From contig NVUR01000029.1 in assembly GCA_002401965.1 (NCBI GenBank), positions 1 to 33,590 on the forward strand: a DNA stretch of 33,590 bases, written 5' to 3'. Position 1 is the stretch's first letter, and each line of letters starts with the position of its first letter. Position numbers and translations under genes: made by a program. Of this stretch, positions 1 through 6,976 are shown piece after piece. This DNA comes from Alphaproteobacteria bacterium. Lineage in GTDB: Bacteria > Pseudomonadota > Alphaproteobacteria > Micavibrionales > Micavibrionaceae. Under the pieces are notes generated by a model. It was not told the DNA's origin. It saw only the letters and a program-made list of their open reading frames with translations, and searched no databases.

Positions 1-71
1 GGGGGGGGCGTCTTCTAAAAGCAGTTAGCTGAGAACATCCACGCCACAATTGACAGAATAACACAAATAAT

Positions 72-101
72 TTGCGCTTAAGCAACAAAATGACTTATAA
101 T
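72..101 (+). promoter_or_regulatory. putative sigma70-type promoter for the 133-678 gene
   Basis: A perfect TATAAT (96-101) follows TTGCGC (72-77) with an 18-bp spacer. The -35 is weak. The -10 overlaps an upstream in-frame ATG at 100, which argues that translation starts at 133 rather than 100. The predicted transcript would have a leader of about 25 nt. Confidence 0.45.
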
Positions 102-132
102 GGTTCAATATAATAATTATAAGGATAAAATA

Positions 133-678
133 ATGGGTGAGAGCATAAAGGTGTGGGAACTGGATTTCATTAATTTGGACGAAGAGAAGTATGGCAGCTT
201 CTCTCATTTTAATCCATATGATGATAGCGTCGCCGCTCAATCAAAGCAAAATTCAGCCGATTTTAAAGAAACACCAGAAGGAAAAGCACAGTGCGAGCTT
301 CTTATCGAGCAGATGAAGGGGCAAATGGCCGCGCAAGGCATCGTTGATTATGAACCGACAGACGCCTCACTTGACGCCGCCTTGCGTTCTGCACAAATAG
401 CACAAGAATACGGTCAGGCACCAGAACTAACGAATCAAGAACTTTTGGAAACTCATGGGCCTAGCTGGCTTGAGGAAATAGGATCATTAATTTCAAATTT
501 TTCTAATGCAGTACAAGATAAGACCTCTGAACTAGGCAAAGATGGCCTTCGCCTTGCCGTTGACGGCGTGAAAAGCAATGATGGCTTACTCGGAAACGCT
601 TCAGATGCCATTATAAACAGAGAAGAACAGGTTAATAGCGAAATAAACGGACCAACAAACAGCACACCTGCCCCATAA
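133..678 (+). CDS. hypothetical protein, 181 aa, soluble and acidic
   Basis: I do not recognise this protein. It has no signal peptide or membrane segment. It is acidic, with a central part (roughly residues 45-105) rich in Ala, Glu and Gln that looks helical, and a Pro/Thr/Asn-rich C-terminus. The start at 133 is chosen because AAGGA lies 7 nt upstream; the longer in-frame ATG at 100 falls inside a TATAAT box and has no ribosome-binding site. It stands alone: the left window edge lies before it and the next gene is on the other strand. The stop is TAA and no clear terminator follows. The function is unknown. A secreted or accessory role would be only a guess from its isolation and composition. 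Confidence 0.7.
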   Translation: MGESIKVWELDFINLDEEKYGSFSHFNPYDDSVAAQSKQNSADFKETPEGKAQCELLIEQMKGQMAAQGIVDYEPTDASLDAALRSAQIAQEYGQAPELTNQELLETHGPSWLEEIGSLISNFSNAVQDKTSELGKDGLRLAVDGVKSNDGLLGNASDAIINREEQVNSEINGPTNSTPAP

Positions 679-722
679 TTCTAATAACAAGAAGATTTTT
701 AACGGCAGATTGCAACAATTTA

Positions 723-1298
723 TTACAGCTCAATACTCTTGCGCCCGATTTTGTCGTGCAAACAATTATTGGTCATATTCTGACGATGAAAAATTGTTAA
801 AGCCGCATCTTTCAGTTCCTGAATGCCTGAGTTATGATGGCAGAGTTCTTCAAGAACAAAACTATAATACCCTAAATCAATAGCGTCATAGGCACTGGCT
901 AATACACAATCATTGATATCAAAGCCAACAAAATGAATTTCTTCTATTTTCCTCTGCGTCAAAAAATTTTGCAAATTATTCAGATCATCTCCCCTAAAAC
1001 AGGATCGCGTCGCCTTTTGAACGTGCAAAACCTTCGCTTCATAAGGCTTTAAAACCTCCATAACAGACTCACAGGTTTTTCCTGTTTCCTCTTTCGTAAG
1101 CGAAAAACCCTGCTGTTTGTAAAACATTGTTCGCAACGGCGCATGATATTCCGCCAACACATAGGCGTCATATGGCACTTTTTCAATATAGCGAGTAATT
1201 TTATCTGTAATAACTGGAGGCACATCACCTTTGCAGGTCAAAGGTTGAACATCAATTACGAAAAGAGCTTTTCTATCTGCCGCATCTGGAACAATCAT
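723..1298 (-). CDS. isochorismatase-like cysteine hydrolase, 191 aa
   Basis: A member of the isochorismatase-like (cysteine hydrolase) superfamily, cytosolic alpha/beta enzymes that hydrolyse amides or ethers such as nicotinamide or isochorismate. The triad expected for the family is visible: Asp16 in ALFVIDVQ, Lys95 in the segment VQKATRS, and Cys131 in GFDINDCVLASAYDA. The length is normal for the family. The open frame extends upstream to 1427, but that extension reads through tRNA-Leu, so the ATG at 1298 is the sensible start. The tRNA ends 32 nt upstream on the same strand and the two may share a transcript. The substrate cannot be told from sequence; the typical pncA metal-binding histidines are not evident, so nicotinamidase is not claimed. 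Confidence 0.82.
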   Translation of the reverse strand: MIVPDAADRKALFVIDVQPLTCKGDVPPVITDKITRYIEKVPYDAYVLAEYHAPLRTMFYKQQGFSLTKEETGKTCESVMEVLKPYEAKVLHVQKATRSCFRGDDLNNLQNFLTQRKIEEIHFVGFDINDCVLASAYDAIDLGYYSFVLEELCHHNSGIQELKDAALTIFHRQNMTNNCLHDKIGRKSIEL

Positions 1299-1330
1299 AC
1301 AATATCCAATCGGAAATTTTTTAAGGATGT

Positions 1331-1415
1331 TGGTGGGCGCGGAGAGAATCGAACTCTCACTTCCAAGGAAACAGGATTTTGAATCCTGCGCGTCTACCAG
1401 TTCCGCCACGCGCCC
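1331..1415 (-). tRNA. tRNA-Leu (anticodon CAA)
   Basis: Read on the minus strand this is an 85-nt class II tRNA. The acceptor arms GGGCGCG (1415-1409) and CGCGCCC (1341-1335) pair perfectly. The anticodon stem CAGGA/TCCTG encloses the loop TTCAAAA, giving CAA (1381-1379). A long variable arm and a GTTCGATTC T-loop follow, and ACCA is encoded at 1334-1331. The class II shape and CAA fit a leucine tRNA reading UUG. Confidence 0.95.
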
Positions 1416-1723
1416 ATTGAATTGCATCTATTAGACTGGTAAGCGCATCTGCCGATGCCTCTAATAGTGTTAGTCTGGATCATTTACTGACCCTGCAAAA
1501 CTTCTAACAATTCCTCTTTAGAAAGTCCATGCTTTTCTTGTAATTCTTTCAAGATGCTTTCGCGGTTAGGGCTCTCCTCAGGGGAAAACGAACAAAAGTC
1601 TCAAACCATTAAACGGCGAACAGCCCCACATTTACATCATGTAAAAAAGACCAAAGATACAACAGTGCAATATTCTTTAATTTCCCTCTCGTCAAAAAGG
1701 CCAATATTTGTTATTCAATCTAC
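1416..1723. other. 308-bp gap between tRNA-Leu and the ExoD-like gene
   Basis: This gap carries a small perfect hairpin (GCATC 1445-1449, GATGC 1454-1458, 4-nt loop) on the 5' side of the tRNA and a start-less minus-strand reading frame (1484-1600, listed separately). The remainder, up to the ATG at 1724, is AT-rich and I see no confident promoter in it. Confidence 0.5.
1484..1600 (-). pseudogene. possible C-terminal remnant of a small protein
   Basis: A 38-codon open stretch on the minus strand ends in TAA (1486-1484) and is closed upstream by TGA (1603-1601), with no usable start codon. Its translation looks protein-like, an amphipathic helix-loop-helix such as ILKELQEKHGLSKEELLEVL. That pattern is not what random AT-rich DNA usually gives. 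It may be the 3' end of a decayed gene. The parent family is not recognisable. Confidence 0.25.
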
Positions 1724-2341
1724 ATGCATAGTATATCAGACATATTCAAAGACATTGATGCCAATATGAGCGGTGAAACGGTCAGTATTGATAATCTACT
1801 GGAAGCCGTTCATGAGCGTGGCTTTGGGCTTTTGCTTCTTATATTATCCATCCCTATGGCTTTGCCTGTTCCCGTGCCACCGGGGATTAACATATTGCTG
1901 GCCTCCCCGCTTATCCTGTTGACCGCGCAGCAAGCCCTCGGCAGACACACAATATGGCTGCCACGATGGATGCGTACCAAAACCATTAAGCGCGAAAGAA
2001 TGAGCGCGATGATAAAAGCAATCCTGCCTTGGGCTGCAAAAATAGAACGCTTCATCAAACCACGGCTAGAATTCGCAACACTTGGCATATTCTCGCACCT
2101 GATAGGGATTTTTGGTCTCATCATGGCGCTAACAATATGCATTCCCCTGCCTCTGACCAATACAATCCCCAGCCTTGGTATTGCCCTGATGTCGATTGGT
2201 GTTATTACACGCGATGGACTTGCTGTCTTATCAGGCGCGGTTATTGGTATGCTGTGGGTGGGAGCATTAGCGATGGTCGTCATATTTTTGGGCACAGAGG
2301 GGATCGACCTTGTAAAGGAAACGATAAAGGCTTATTTATAA
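1724..2341 (+). CDS. ExoD-family (exopolysaccharide synthesis) membrane protein, 205 aa
   Basis: Resembles the ExoD family, inner-membrane proteins named from Rhizobium mutants with altered exopolysaccharide; the biochemical role is not established. Visible features are an N-terminal cytoplasmic part with EAVHERGFGLLLLILSIPMA leading into a hydrophobic segment, the Pro-rich turn LPVPVPPGINILLASPLI, and two or three further hydrophobic stretches around residues 120-200, including ICIPLPLTNTIPSLGIALMS. The duplicated pro-rich turns and the length (about 200 aa) fit the family. The ATG at 1724 has only a weak ribosome site. dsbB follows 32 nt downstream and may be co-transcribed. Confidence 0.8.
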   Translation: MHSISDIFKDIDANMSGETVSIDNLLEAVHERGFGLLLLILSIPMALPVPVPPGINILLASPLILLTAQQALGRHTIWLPRWMRTKTIKRERMSAMIKAILPWAAKIERFIKPRLEFATLGIFSHLIGIFGLIMALTICIPLPLTNTIPSLGIALMSIGVITRDGLAVLSGAVIGMLWVGALAMVVIFLGTEGIDLVKETIKAYL

Positions 2342-2373
2342 AGCCTACTTATAAGAAAAGTGAGGCGTACGTG

Positions 2374-2913
2374 ATGAATAGAATCAAGATAATATTAAGT
2401 ACTCCATCACTGTCCTTTGCACTCATCGCCCTTATATCATTCACATCTTTGACCGCCGCTTTTATCGCCGAAGGTCTATTGGAATTAGAGCCTTGCATCC
2501 TTTGCATCTATCAACGATACCCCTTCGCCTTTGGGTTATTTTTAAGTCTGATCGGCTTAACCTTACGTAAGAAAACACCCATCGCCACAGCATTACTCAG
2601 CATTTGCGGGATAACTTTCCTGATAAACAGCATCATCGCCAGCTATCACACAGGTGTTGAACAACATTGGTGGACATCCGCGGTAGAAGGCTGTTCCGTC
2701 GTGTTTTTGGAGAATAGCCACACCAAAAGCATCCTTGAAAACATTATGAGCGCACCCATGGGCGATTGCAGCAAGATCCCGTGGCAAGACCCTATCCTTG
2801 GTCTATCCATGGCAAATTATAATATAGCACTTTGTTTTGGCTTGTTTATTTTCTGTATTGTCAGCGCAATTATGGTCGCAAAATCTAAACAGCTACACTC
2901 AAAAGAGTCATAA
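2374..2913 (+). CDS. dsbB: disulfide bond formation protein DsbB, 179 aa
   Basis: Inner-membrane quinone reductase that re-oxidises the periplasmic thiol oxidase DsbA. Four hydrophobic segments are visible (about 11-30, 48-64, 70-90, 148-170). All four redox cysteines expected of DsbB are present: Cys41 and Cys44 in EPCILCIYQRYP, and Cys107 and Cys132 in the second periplasmic loop (EGCSVV and MGDCSKIPW). The start at 2374 is preceded by GAGG about 9 nt upstream; a GTG directly before it is an alternative. The open frame extends much further upstream but there overlaps the ExoD-like gene in another frame. No dsbA is seen in the window. The 3' end overlaps a 39-aa opposite-strand gene by 29 bp. 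Confidence 0.92.
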   Translation: MNRIKIILSTPSLSFALIALISFTSLTAAFIAEGLLELEPCILCIYQRYPFAFGLFLSLIGLTLRKKTPIATALLSICGITFLINSIIASYHTGVEQHWWTSAVEGCSVVFLENSHTKSILENIMSAPMGDCSKIPWQDPILGLSMANYNIALCFGLFIFCIVSAIMVAKSKQLHSKES

Positions 2914-3004
2914 CACCAACAGCCAAACCACCGTGAAACAAGAAGAATCCTACGGATTGCTTCAACGTGCGTTTCTTCCCGAAATCAAATAAATCATCAA
3001 ACAT
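2885..3004 (-). CDS. 39-aa single-span membrane protein related to the 3150-3509 product
   Basis: A short minus-strand gene starting ATG at 3004 and ending TAG at 2885. It encodes a charged N-terminus (DDLFDFGKKR) and one hydrophobic helix (GFFLFHGGLAVGVMTLLSV). Residues 12-35 can be aligned without gaps to residues 13-36 of the adjacent 119-aa membrane protein with 12 of 24 identical, including R, Q and the GFFLF core. A plausible promoter (TTGACT, 18 bp, TATTGT at 3062-3033) would give a leader of about 20 nt. The ribosome site is weak (GAAAG). The similarity to its neighbour is the main reason to believe it is real. It could be a regulatory or partner subunit, but that is inference. Confidence 0.5.
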   Translation of the reverse strand: MFDDLFDFGKKRTLKQSVGFFLFHGGLAVGVMTLLSVAV

Positions 3005-3032
3005 AACCGATACTTTCAAAAATTATGAAAGC

Positions 3033-3062
3033 ACAATACGACCAAGAACCGCAGAAAGTCAA
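3033..3062 (-). promoter_or_regulatory. putative promoter for the 39-aa membrane protein
   Basis: On the minus strand TTGACT (3062-3057) and TATTGT (3038-3033) are separated by 18 bp, placing a start point roughly 20 nt before the ATG at 3004. It lies just beyond the terminator of the upstream membrane-protein gene, so the small gene would have its own transcript. Confidence 0.4.
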
Positions 3063-3094
3063 GGTTTTCTGTAGAATACAGATATATCATAATA

Positions 3095-3125
3095 AAAAAG
3101 CCGGAGCATAAACACACCGGCTTTT
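3095..3125 (-). terminator. intrinsic terminator of the 3150-3509 gene
   Basis: AAAAGCCGG (3096-3104) and CCGGCTTTT (3117-3125) pair around a 12-nt loop. On the minus strand the GC stem is followed by a run of T, as in a Rho-independent terminator. It sits 25 bp after the stop codon at 3150. Confidence 0.8.
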
Positions 3126-3149
3126 CCGCTTTTAAATCATAGTTTCAGT

Positions 3150-3509
3150 CTATTTACCTTTTTCAAGCGTGGTCAAGTATGACACCACAACCATTCCTAA
3201 AACGATATCAACCTTGTATGATAAATATACGCCAACAAGAGATACGATAACGGCCATCATATCATTGGTCAGTTTTTTACCTGATAAGATCATACTGGAT
3301 ATAATCAGCGTCCAGCCCGTTCCAACCAAAGTATGCCAGTAGCTGCCTTCGAAGAAGGTTCCAACTGTGCCATCAACCATACCAAGCACACCCATATAGT
3401 GGCCAAGGAAGGTTGATAACCCTACCAGCAAGACCGTATAGAACAGGAAGAACCCGAGGGCCTGCGTGATTGAGCGTAAATGTGCAAGATTTGTGATATG
3501 TGTAAACAT
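3150..3509 (-). CDS. hypothetical small membrane protein, 119 aa
   Basis: I do not recognise the family by name. The protein has three or four predicted membrane segments: about residues 17-40 (GFFLFYTVLLVGLSTFLG), about 60-76 (LVGTGWTLIISSMIL) and about 84-113, the last possibly split in two. Its N-terminus is short and unprocessed. A strong AAGGAG ribosome site lies 8 nt before the ATG at 3509. An intrinsic terminator follows at 3125-3095. Its first helix resembles that of the 39-aa product at 2885-3004. The HNH gene lies 123 bp upstream on the same strand. Function unknown. Confidence 0.8.
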   Translation of the reverse strand: MFTHITNLAHLRSITQALGFFLFYTVLLVGLSTFLGHYMGVLGMVDGTVGTFFEGSYWHTLVGTGWTLIISSMILSGKKLTNDMMAVIVSLVGVYLSYKVDIVLGMVVVSYLTTLEKGK

Positions 3510-3632
3510 AACGTACTCCTTTCATTGCACTTCGCGCATCCCCTTTTTCAATGGACACCATGCCCGTATCAATGGGTGTTTGCGCTGGTTAATGGTATGT
3601 TCGGGATTACACCTTCTGCATACCAAAACTTT

Positions 3633-4214
3633 TTATTCCGTTAAATCTGCATCCCAATACAAAAAATCTTCCCAACTCTCATGCAGAAAATTTGGGGGGA
3701 ACCTTCGGCCTCTATCTTGAAGCTCGTAAATTGAAGGCTGCCGCGGCTTTACCAATGGGTACATCCCTATATCGGCCGGCATTTTATTTCCCTTTTTCGT
3801 GTTACAGCACTGGCATGCCGCCACGATATTCTCCCAATTCGTCAACCCGCCTTTTGAGCGGGGCACCACATGATCAAAGGTTAAATCATGGGTCTGAAAA
3901 TTATCGCCGCAATATTGGCACCGCCACTTATCGCGCAAAAATAAATTAAATCTCGTAAAGGCCGGACTTCTAGTCGTCGGCACATATTCCTTTAATGCAA
4001 GTACAGAGGGCAAATTCATCTCTAATTCCGGTGATCTGACGATCCGCTCATACTCATGAACCACACTCACACTCCCTCGAAAAATAGCCTTAACAGCATC
4101 CTGCCAAGACCATACAGATAGAGGGAAATAGCTCAGCGGTCTAAAATCCGCGTTCAGAATTAAGGCGTGGCACCTCTCTAAAGGTATATCTAATGGCGTT
4201 GTTACTATGTTCAT
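3633..4214 (-). CDS. HNH endonuclease family protein, 193 aa
   Basis: A stand-alone HNH nuclease of the type common and conserved in alphaproteobacteria. The N-terminal 90 residues (LILNADFRPLSYFPLSVW) are typical of this subgroup. The HNH module spans about 93-145: a CxxC zinc knuckle (Cys99, Cys102 in WRCQYCG), the ββα-metal core with FDHVVPRSKGG (His115), Asn126/Asn129 in LTNWENI, and a second knuckle (Cys134/Cys137) ending in CCN. All residues needed for metal binding and cleavage appear present. A strong GAGGAG ribosome site precedes the ATG at 4214 and a plausible promoter lies at 4279-4251. The biological substrate is not known for this subgroup; it is not next to methylases or recombinases. 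Confidence 0.9.
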   Translation of the reverse strand: MNIVTTPLDIPLERCHALILNADFRPLSYFPLSVWSWQDAVKAIFRGSVSVVHEYERIVRSPELEMNLPSVLALKEYVPTTRSPAFTRFNLFLRDKWRCQYCGDNFQTHDLTFDHVVPRSKGGLTNWENIVAACQCCNTKKGNKMPADIGMYPLVKPRQPSIYELQDRGRRFPPNFLHESWEDFLYWDADLTE

Positions 4215-4250
4215 AAGAAGACTCTCCTCTCTTATCGCTTTGACTTTGCC

Positions 4251-4279
4251 AATAAGAAACAGAACGCTTCACATGACAA
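4251..4279 (-). promoter_or_regulatory. putative promoter of the HNH gene
   Basis: On the minus strand TTGTCA (4279-4274) and CTTATT (4256-4251) are spaced by 17 bp, about 36 bp before the HNH start codon. The -10 is a modest match. Confidence 0.35.
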
Positions 4280-4406
4280 AATGCATGTCGGAAGTCTGCA
4301 CAGGAAGGCGTTATAATAGCCTGCAGGCCTCGCATCTCATAAAGCTATTGTACCATAAGTTTAGGTAATATTATTACAAGAAATGCAAATTTCATTGCTG
4401 CACTCC

Positions 4407-4451
4407 ACAATTTATTGCGGTGATTCATTTTCCGTAATCACAATAAATTGT
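4407..4451. repeat. imperfect inverted repeat (10 bp + 6 bp stem)
   Basis: ACAATTTATT (4407-4416) pairs with AATAAATTGT (4442-4451), and GTGATT (4420-4425) pairs with AATCAC (4436-4441). There is a 3-nt bulge on the left arm and a 10-nt loop. It lies about 70 bp after the esterase stop. It could be a transcript-stabilising hairpin, a weak terminator or an operator; there is no clean T-run on the esterase side. Confidence 0.55.
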
Positions 4452-4520
4452 TTGTTTTCAATACCCTGCTGGATATAAAGAAAAATAGAGAGCCTTTGCT
4501 GCAACGCAATATAGGAGGCG

Positions 4521-5180
4521 TTAAAAATTGAATGTTTTCTTTAAAAACGCGCCACCAGCGTCGATTCCCTGCTGGTCAATTGAATGCGTTAAACCTGCGC
4601 TTGTGTGACCTGAAACCTCAAACCCATGCGCCGAAAGCATCTCTTTCGCCATAGACCATGCCTGCACAGGCACAACATCATCCGCTTCCCCATGGATTAG
4701 GCATATAGGCATTTTCTGCAAGTCTTTCGCCGCATCCTCATCCCAGAGCAAAGCACCAGAGAACCCTAAGACACCTGCGATTTTTGATTTTAAGCGTGGT
4801 GCAACGTGCAAACTGGTCATCGTTCCTTGCGAAAACCCAAGCAAAGCCAGCTTGTCGGCGGCTAAATCATAATGCTCTAACTGCGCCTCGATGAACTCTT
4901 CTACCAGAGGGCAAACGCTTTTCACCCCCGATAACATCACATGCGGGTCACGATCAGCCAAAGAAAACCACTGATATGCGTTGGGATAGCCCGCAGGCAC
5001 CATATCACACGCAAACGGCGCATCAGGCGATATAAACATTGTATTAGGCGCATATTGCGACAATATCGGTGCAAGTGATATTAAATCCTGCCCGTTTGAT
5101 CCAACACCATGCAACATAATCACAAGACGTTCAACTTTACCGCTTTGCGGTGCGTGTTCGTAAAAATTTGAAATACTCAT
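4521..5180 (-). CDS. phospholipase/carboxylesterase family hydrolase, 219 aa
   Basis: Cytosolic alpha/beta hydrolase of the small carboxylesterase / acyl-protein thioesterase family, which hydrolyses short acyl esters or thioesters. The family signatures are visible: LVIMLHGVGSNG (oxyanion region, residues 19-30), the nucleophile elbow GFSQGT with Ser117, the acid near HGEADDVVP (Asp168 most likely), and the base His199 in LTHSID. The length equals the family norm. There is no signal peptide. The gene stands alone, with a 300-bp gap upstream. The natural substrate is unknown. Confidence 0.9.
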   Translation of the reverse strand: MSISNFYEHAPQSGKVERLVIMLHGVGSNGQDLISLAPILSQYAPNTMFISPDAPFACDMVPAGYPNAYQWFSLADRDPHVMLSGVKSVCPLVEEFIEAQLEHYDLAADKLALLGFSQGTMTSLHVAPRLKSKIAGVLGFSGALLWDEDAAKDLQKMPICLIHGEADDVVPVQAWSMAKEMLSAHGFEVSGHTSAGLTHSIDQQGIDAGGAFLKKTFNF

Positions 5181-5480
5181 AGAAAGATATGTAGCACAGC
5201 AAAATAAGATTTAAACCTAATATTATTATAACATTGACTTTATAAGGTTTATTTTCCTATAATTGAGCTGCTCACAGAAGTGATTTTGTCATAATTTTTC
5301 CTAACACCCCTATATAGTCATATAAATTTAACAAGGCTGATTAGAAAAAATTCTACGAACAAACTATTAAGACCATTTATTGAATCACAATGTAAAATCC
5401 ACAAAAAGCCTATAGACCTCAGCCTAAATATTGATACAATGTTGCCAAATTAAGTGGATAATACTGTTCCAGACAAATAG
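5181..5480. other. 300-bp AT-rich gap with a strong-looking promoter
   Basis: Very AT-rich intergenic DNA between the divergent esterase and XRE genes. It contains the plus-strand promoter-like pair at 5234-5263. No ATG-started reading frame of note is seen on the plus strand before 5481, and no toxin-like remnant. Confidence 0.5.
5234..5263 (+). promoter_or_regulatory. putative sigma70-type promoter
   Basis: TTGACT (5234-5239), an 18-bp spacer and a perfect TATAAT (5258-5263). It is the best promoter match in the region, yet it lies about 210 nt before the XRE start codon. It therefore implies either a long leader or a separate small RNA. Confidence 0.5.
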
Positions 5481-5810
5481 ATGGATGATTCTAAAATGAA
5501 ATATGACTTATTACACATTCAAGGCAAGCCCTATGTTCTTGTGCCATTACATGATTACCGTGAAATAAGTTCAACAGGATCAGACAGCACGCTGCCCAAT
5601 GATATTCTGGACGAAATTGCCGCGCAACAAACACACCCAATCAGAATTATTCGCAAATTCCGCGAAATGACACAAGCAGATTTAGCCGAAGCATCAGGTA
5701 TTTCCCGTCCCTATTTAACAGAAATCGAAACGGGGAAAAAAGATGGCTCAATCCGCGCTTTAAAGGCTTTGGCAGAAGCACTTGGCGTTACGGTTGGTGA
5801 TATCACCTAA
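5481..5810 (+). CDS. XRE-family HTH regulator, antitoxin-like, 109 aa
   Basis: Small DNA-binding protein with a C-terminal Cro/C1-type helix-turn-helix (residues about 56-108: IRIIRKFREMTQADLAEASG, then ISRPYLTEIETGKK). A short N-terminal domain contains GKPYVLVPLHDYREI. That architecture is common in chromosomal antitoxin-like regulators, which usually follow a RelE-like toxin gene; no toxin gene is present on either side here. The start may be 5481 or the ATG at 5496 (residue Met6); neither has a strong ribosome site. Its stop codon overlaps the stop of the convergent metC gene by 3 bp. An orphan regulator or the survivor of a decayed toxin-antitoxin pair are both possible. Confidence 0.82.
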   Translation: MDDSKMKYDLLHIQGKPYVLVPLHDYREISSTGSDSTLPNDILDEIAAQQTHPIRIIRKFREMTQADLAEASGISRPYLTEIETGKKDGSIRALKALAEALGVTVGDIT

Positions 5811-6976
5811 ATCTTGAGGTTCGAAATACCCTGCTCCAGATCTGCGATAAGGTCTTGTGTGTTTTCATTACCAATTTGAAAACGCAAAAAGAAACCCTCT
5901 TCTTTCCAGTCAGAACGATAGGCTTTCATATCTTGCGGTTGGATCAGGCTTTCATATCCACCCCAACTGCTGCCGACGGGGAATAATTCTAACGAATCAA
6001 CAAAGCGCGCAATACTCTCCATCGTATATTCGGGTTTGAGCAACACACTGAATAAGCCATTTACACCGGAAAAATCACGTTTCCAGATATCATGTCCGGG
6101 ATGATCGGCCAGCATAGGTGAATAAAGGCCTGCAATTTCGGGGCGATTTTGAAACCATGCCAAGACAGGCTGCATCCCTTTACTGGCTTGCTTAAGGCGC
6201 ATTTCCAATGTACGCAACCCCCGCAGCGCAAGATACATATCCTCTGCCGCGCCACAAACCCCAAGGTTTAAAGCACAAGATTTAAGGGTTTTATAATGTG
6301 CTTCATTATCGGCAATAACAACACCAAGATTGATATCGGAATGCCCGCCAATATATTTTGCACATGATTGCAAAACGATATTCGCCCCATGCGCCAACGG
6401 GCTGAATAATATGCCAGAAGAATATGTGTTATCAACAATTGTGATAATACCACGCGCCTTGGCCACAGCCGTAATCGCAGGAACATCCTGCACATCGAAA
6501 CTGGCAGAACCGGGGGTCTCCATATAAATAACGGCGGTGTTCTCGCGGATAAGGCTTTGGATATCGGCGCCGATCATCGGATCATAAAATTCAACATCAA
6601 CCCCAAAAGCGCGCAACTGCTTTGTCACAAAAAATCGCGCTGGCGGGTAACAGCTATCCACCATCAGAAAATGATCTCCAGCCTTAAGAAATGACCAAAG
6701 CGCCGTTGTTATCGCAGACAAGCCACTTGATGTCGAAATCGCATTAAAACCGCCTTCCAATTCGGCCATCGCCCCTTCGAAGGCTTGAGAGAGAGGATTA
6801 CCCATGCGACCATAACGAAAATTCGTGTCAAGATCATAATAGGCGGCTAAATCTTTGTAAAGAATTGTCGATGCCCGACAAATTGGCGGATTAACCACAC
6901 CGAAATAATCATCAGGCTTACGTCCTGCATGCATTAACTTTGTTTCTCTGTGGTAGCCTGCTTTATCGCTCATCAT
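5807..6976 (-). CDS. metC: cystathionine beta-lyase, 389 aa
   Basis: PLP enzyme of the Cys/Met metabolism family that splits cystathionine into homocysteine, pyruvate and ammonia in methionine synthesis. Visible motifs are the N-terminal VVNPPICRASTILY, FRYGRMGNP (Tyr55/Arg57, phosphate contacts from the neighbouring subunit), the cofactor Asp182 in VDNTYSSG, and the Schiff-base lysine Lys207 in SCAKYIGGHSD. SSWGGYESL near the C-terminus is typical of alphaproteobacterial cystathionine beta-lyases. The length is normal. The ATG lies inside the 3' end of the nitrilase gene (14-bp overlap), so the two are translationally coupled. A gamma-synthase or gamma-lyase activity cannot be excluded by sequence alone. 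Confidence 0.9.
   Translation of the reverse strand: MMSDKAGYHRETKLMHAGRKPDDYFGVVNPPICRASTILYKDLAAYYDLDTNFRYGRMGNPLSQAFEGAMAELEGGFNAISTSSGLSAITTALWSFLKAGDHFLMVDSCYPPARFFVTKQLRAFGVDVEFYDPMIGADIQSLIRENTAVIYMETPGSASFDVQDVPAITAVAKARGIITIVDNTYSSGILFSPLAHGANIVLQSCAKYIGGHSDINLGVVIADNEAHYKTLKSCALNLGVCGAAEDMYLALRGLRTLEMRLKQASKGMQPVLAWFQNRPEIAGLYSPMLADHPGHDIWKRDFSGVNGLFSVLLKPEYTMESIARFVDSLELFPVGSSWGGYESLIQPQDMKAYRSDWKEEGFFLRFQIGNENTQDLIADLEQGISNLKI

Larger units (their letters stand above)
4215..4520. other. 306-bp gap with a promoter and a long dyad
   Basis: The gap between the HNH gene and the esterase gene holds the putative HNH promoter (4279-4251) and a long imperfect inverted repeat (4407-4451). 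No credible coding frame is seen. Confidence 0.6.

Noticed and set aside
1-8. Run of eight G at the left edge
   Set aside because: Probably a sequencing or assembly edge effect; nothing else supports a biological element.
100-132. Upstream in-frame ATG for the first gene
   Set aside because: It overlaps a perfect TATAAT and has no ribosome site, whereas the ATG at 133 has AAGGA at good spacing.
1299-1427. N-terminal extension of the cysteine hydrolase
   Set aside because: The extension is the tRNA-Leu gene read as protein.
1810-2295. 161-codon frame antisense to the ExoD-like gene
   Set aside because: Shadow frame; its translation has no family features, while the sense frame does.
2029-2373. 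Long N-terminal extension of DsbB
   Set aside because: It overlaps the ExoD-like gene in another frame and lacks DsbB-like sequence; ATG at 2374 gives the family N-terminus.
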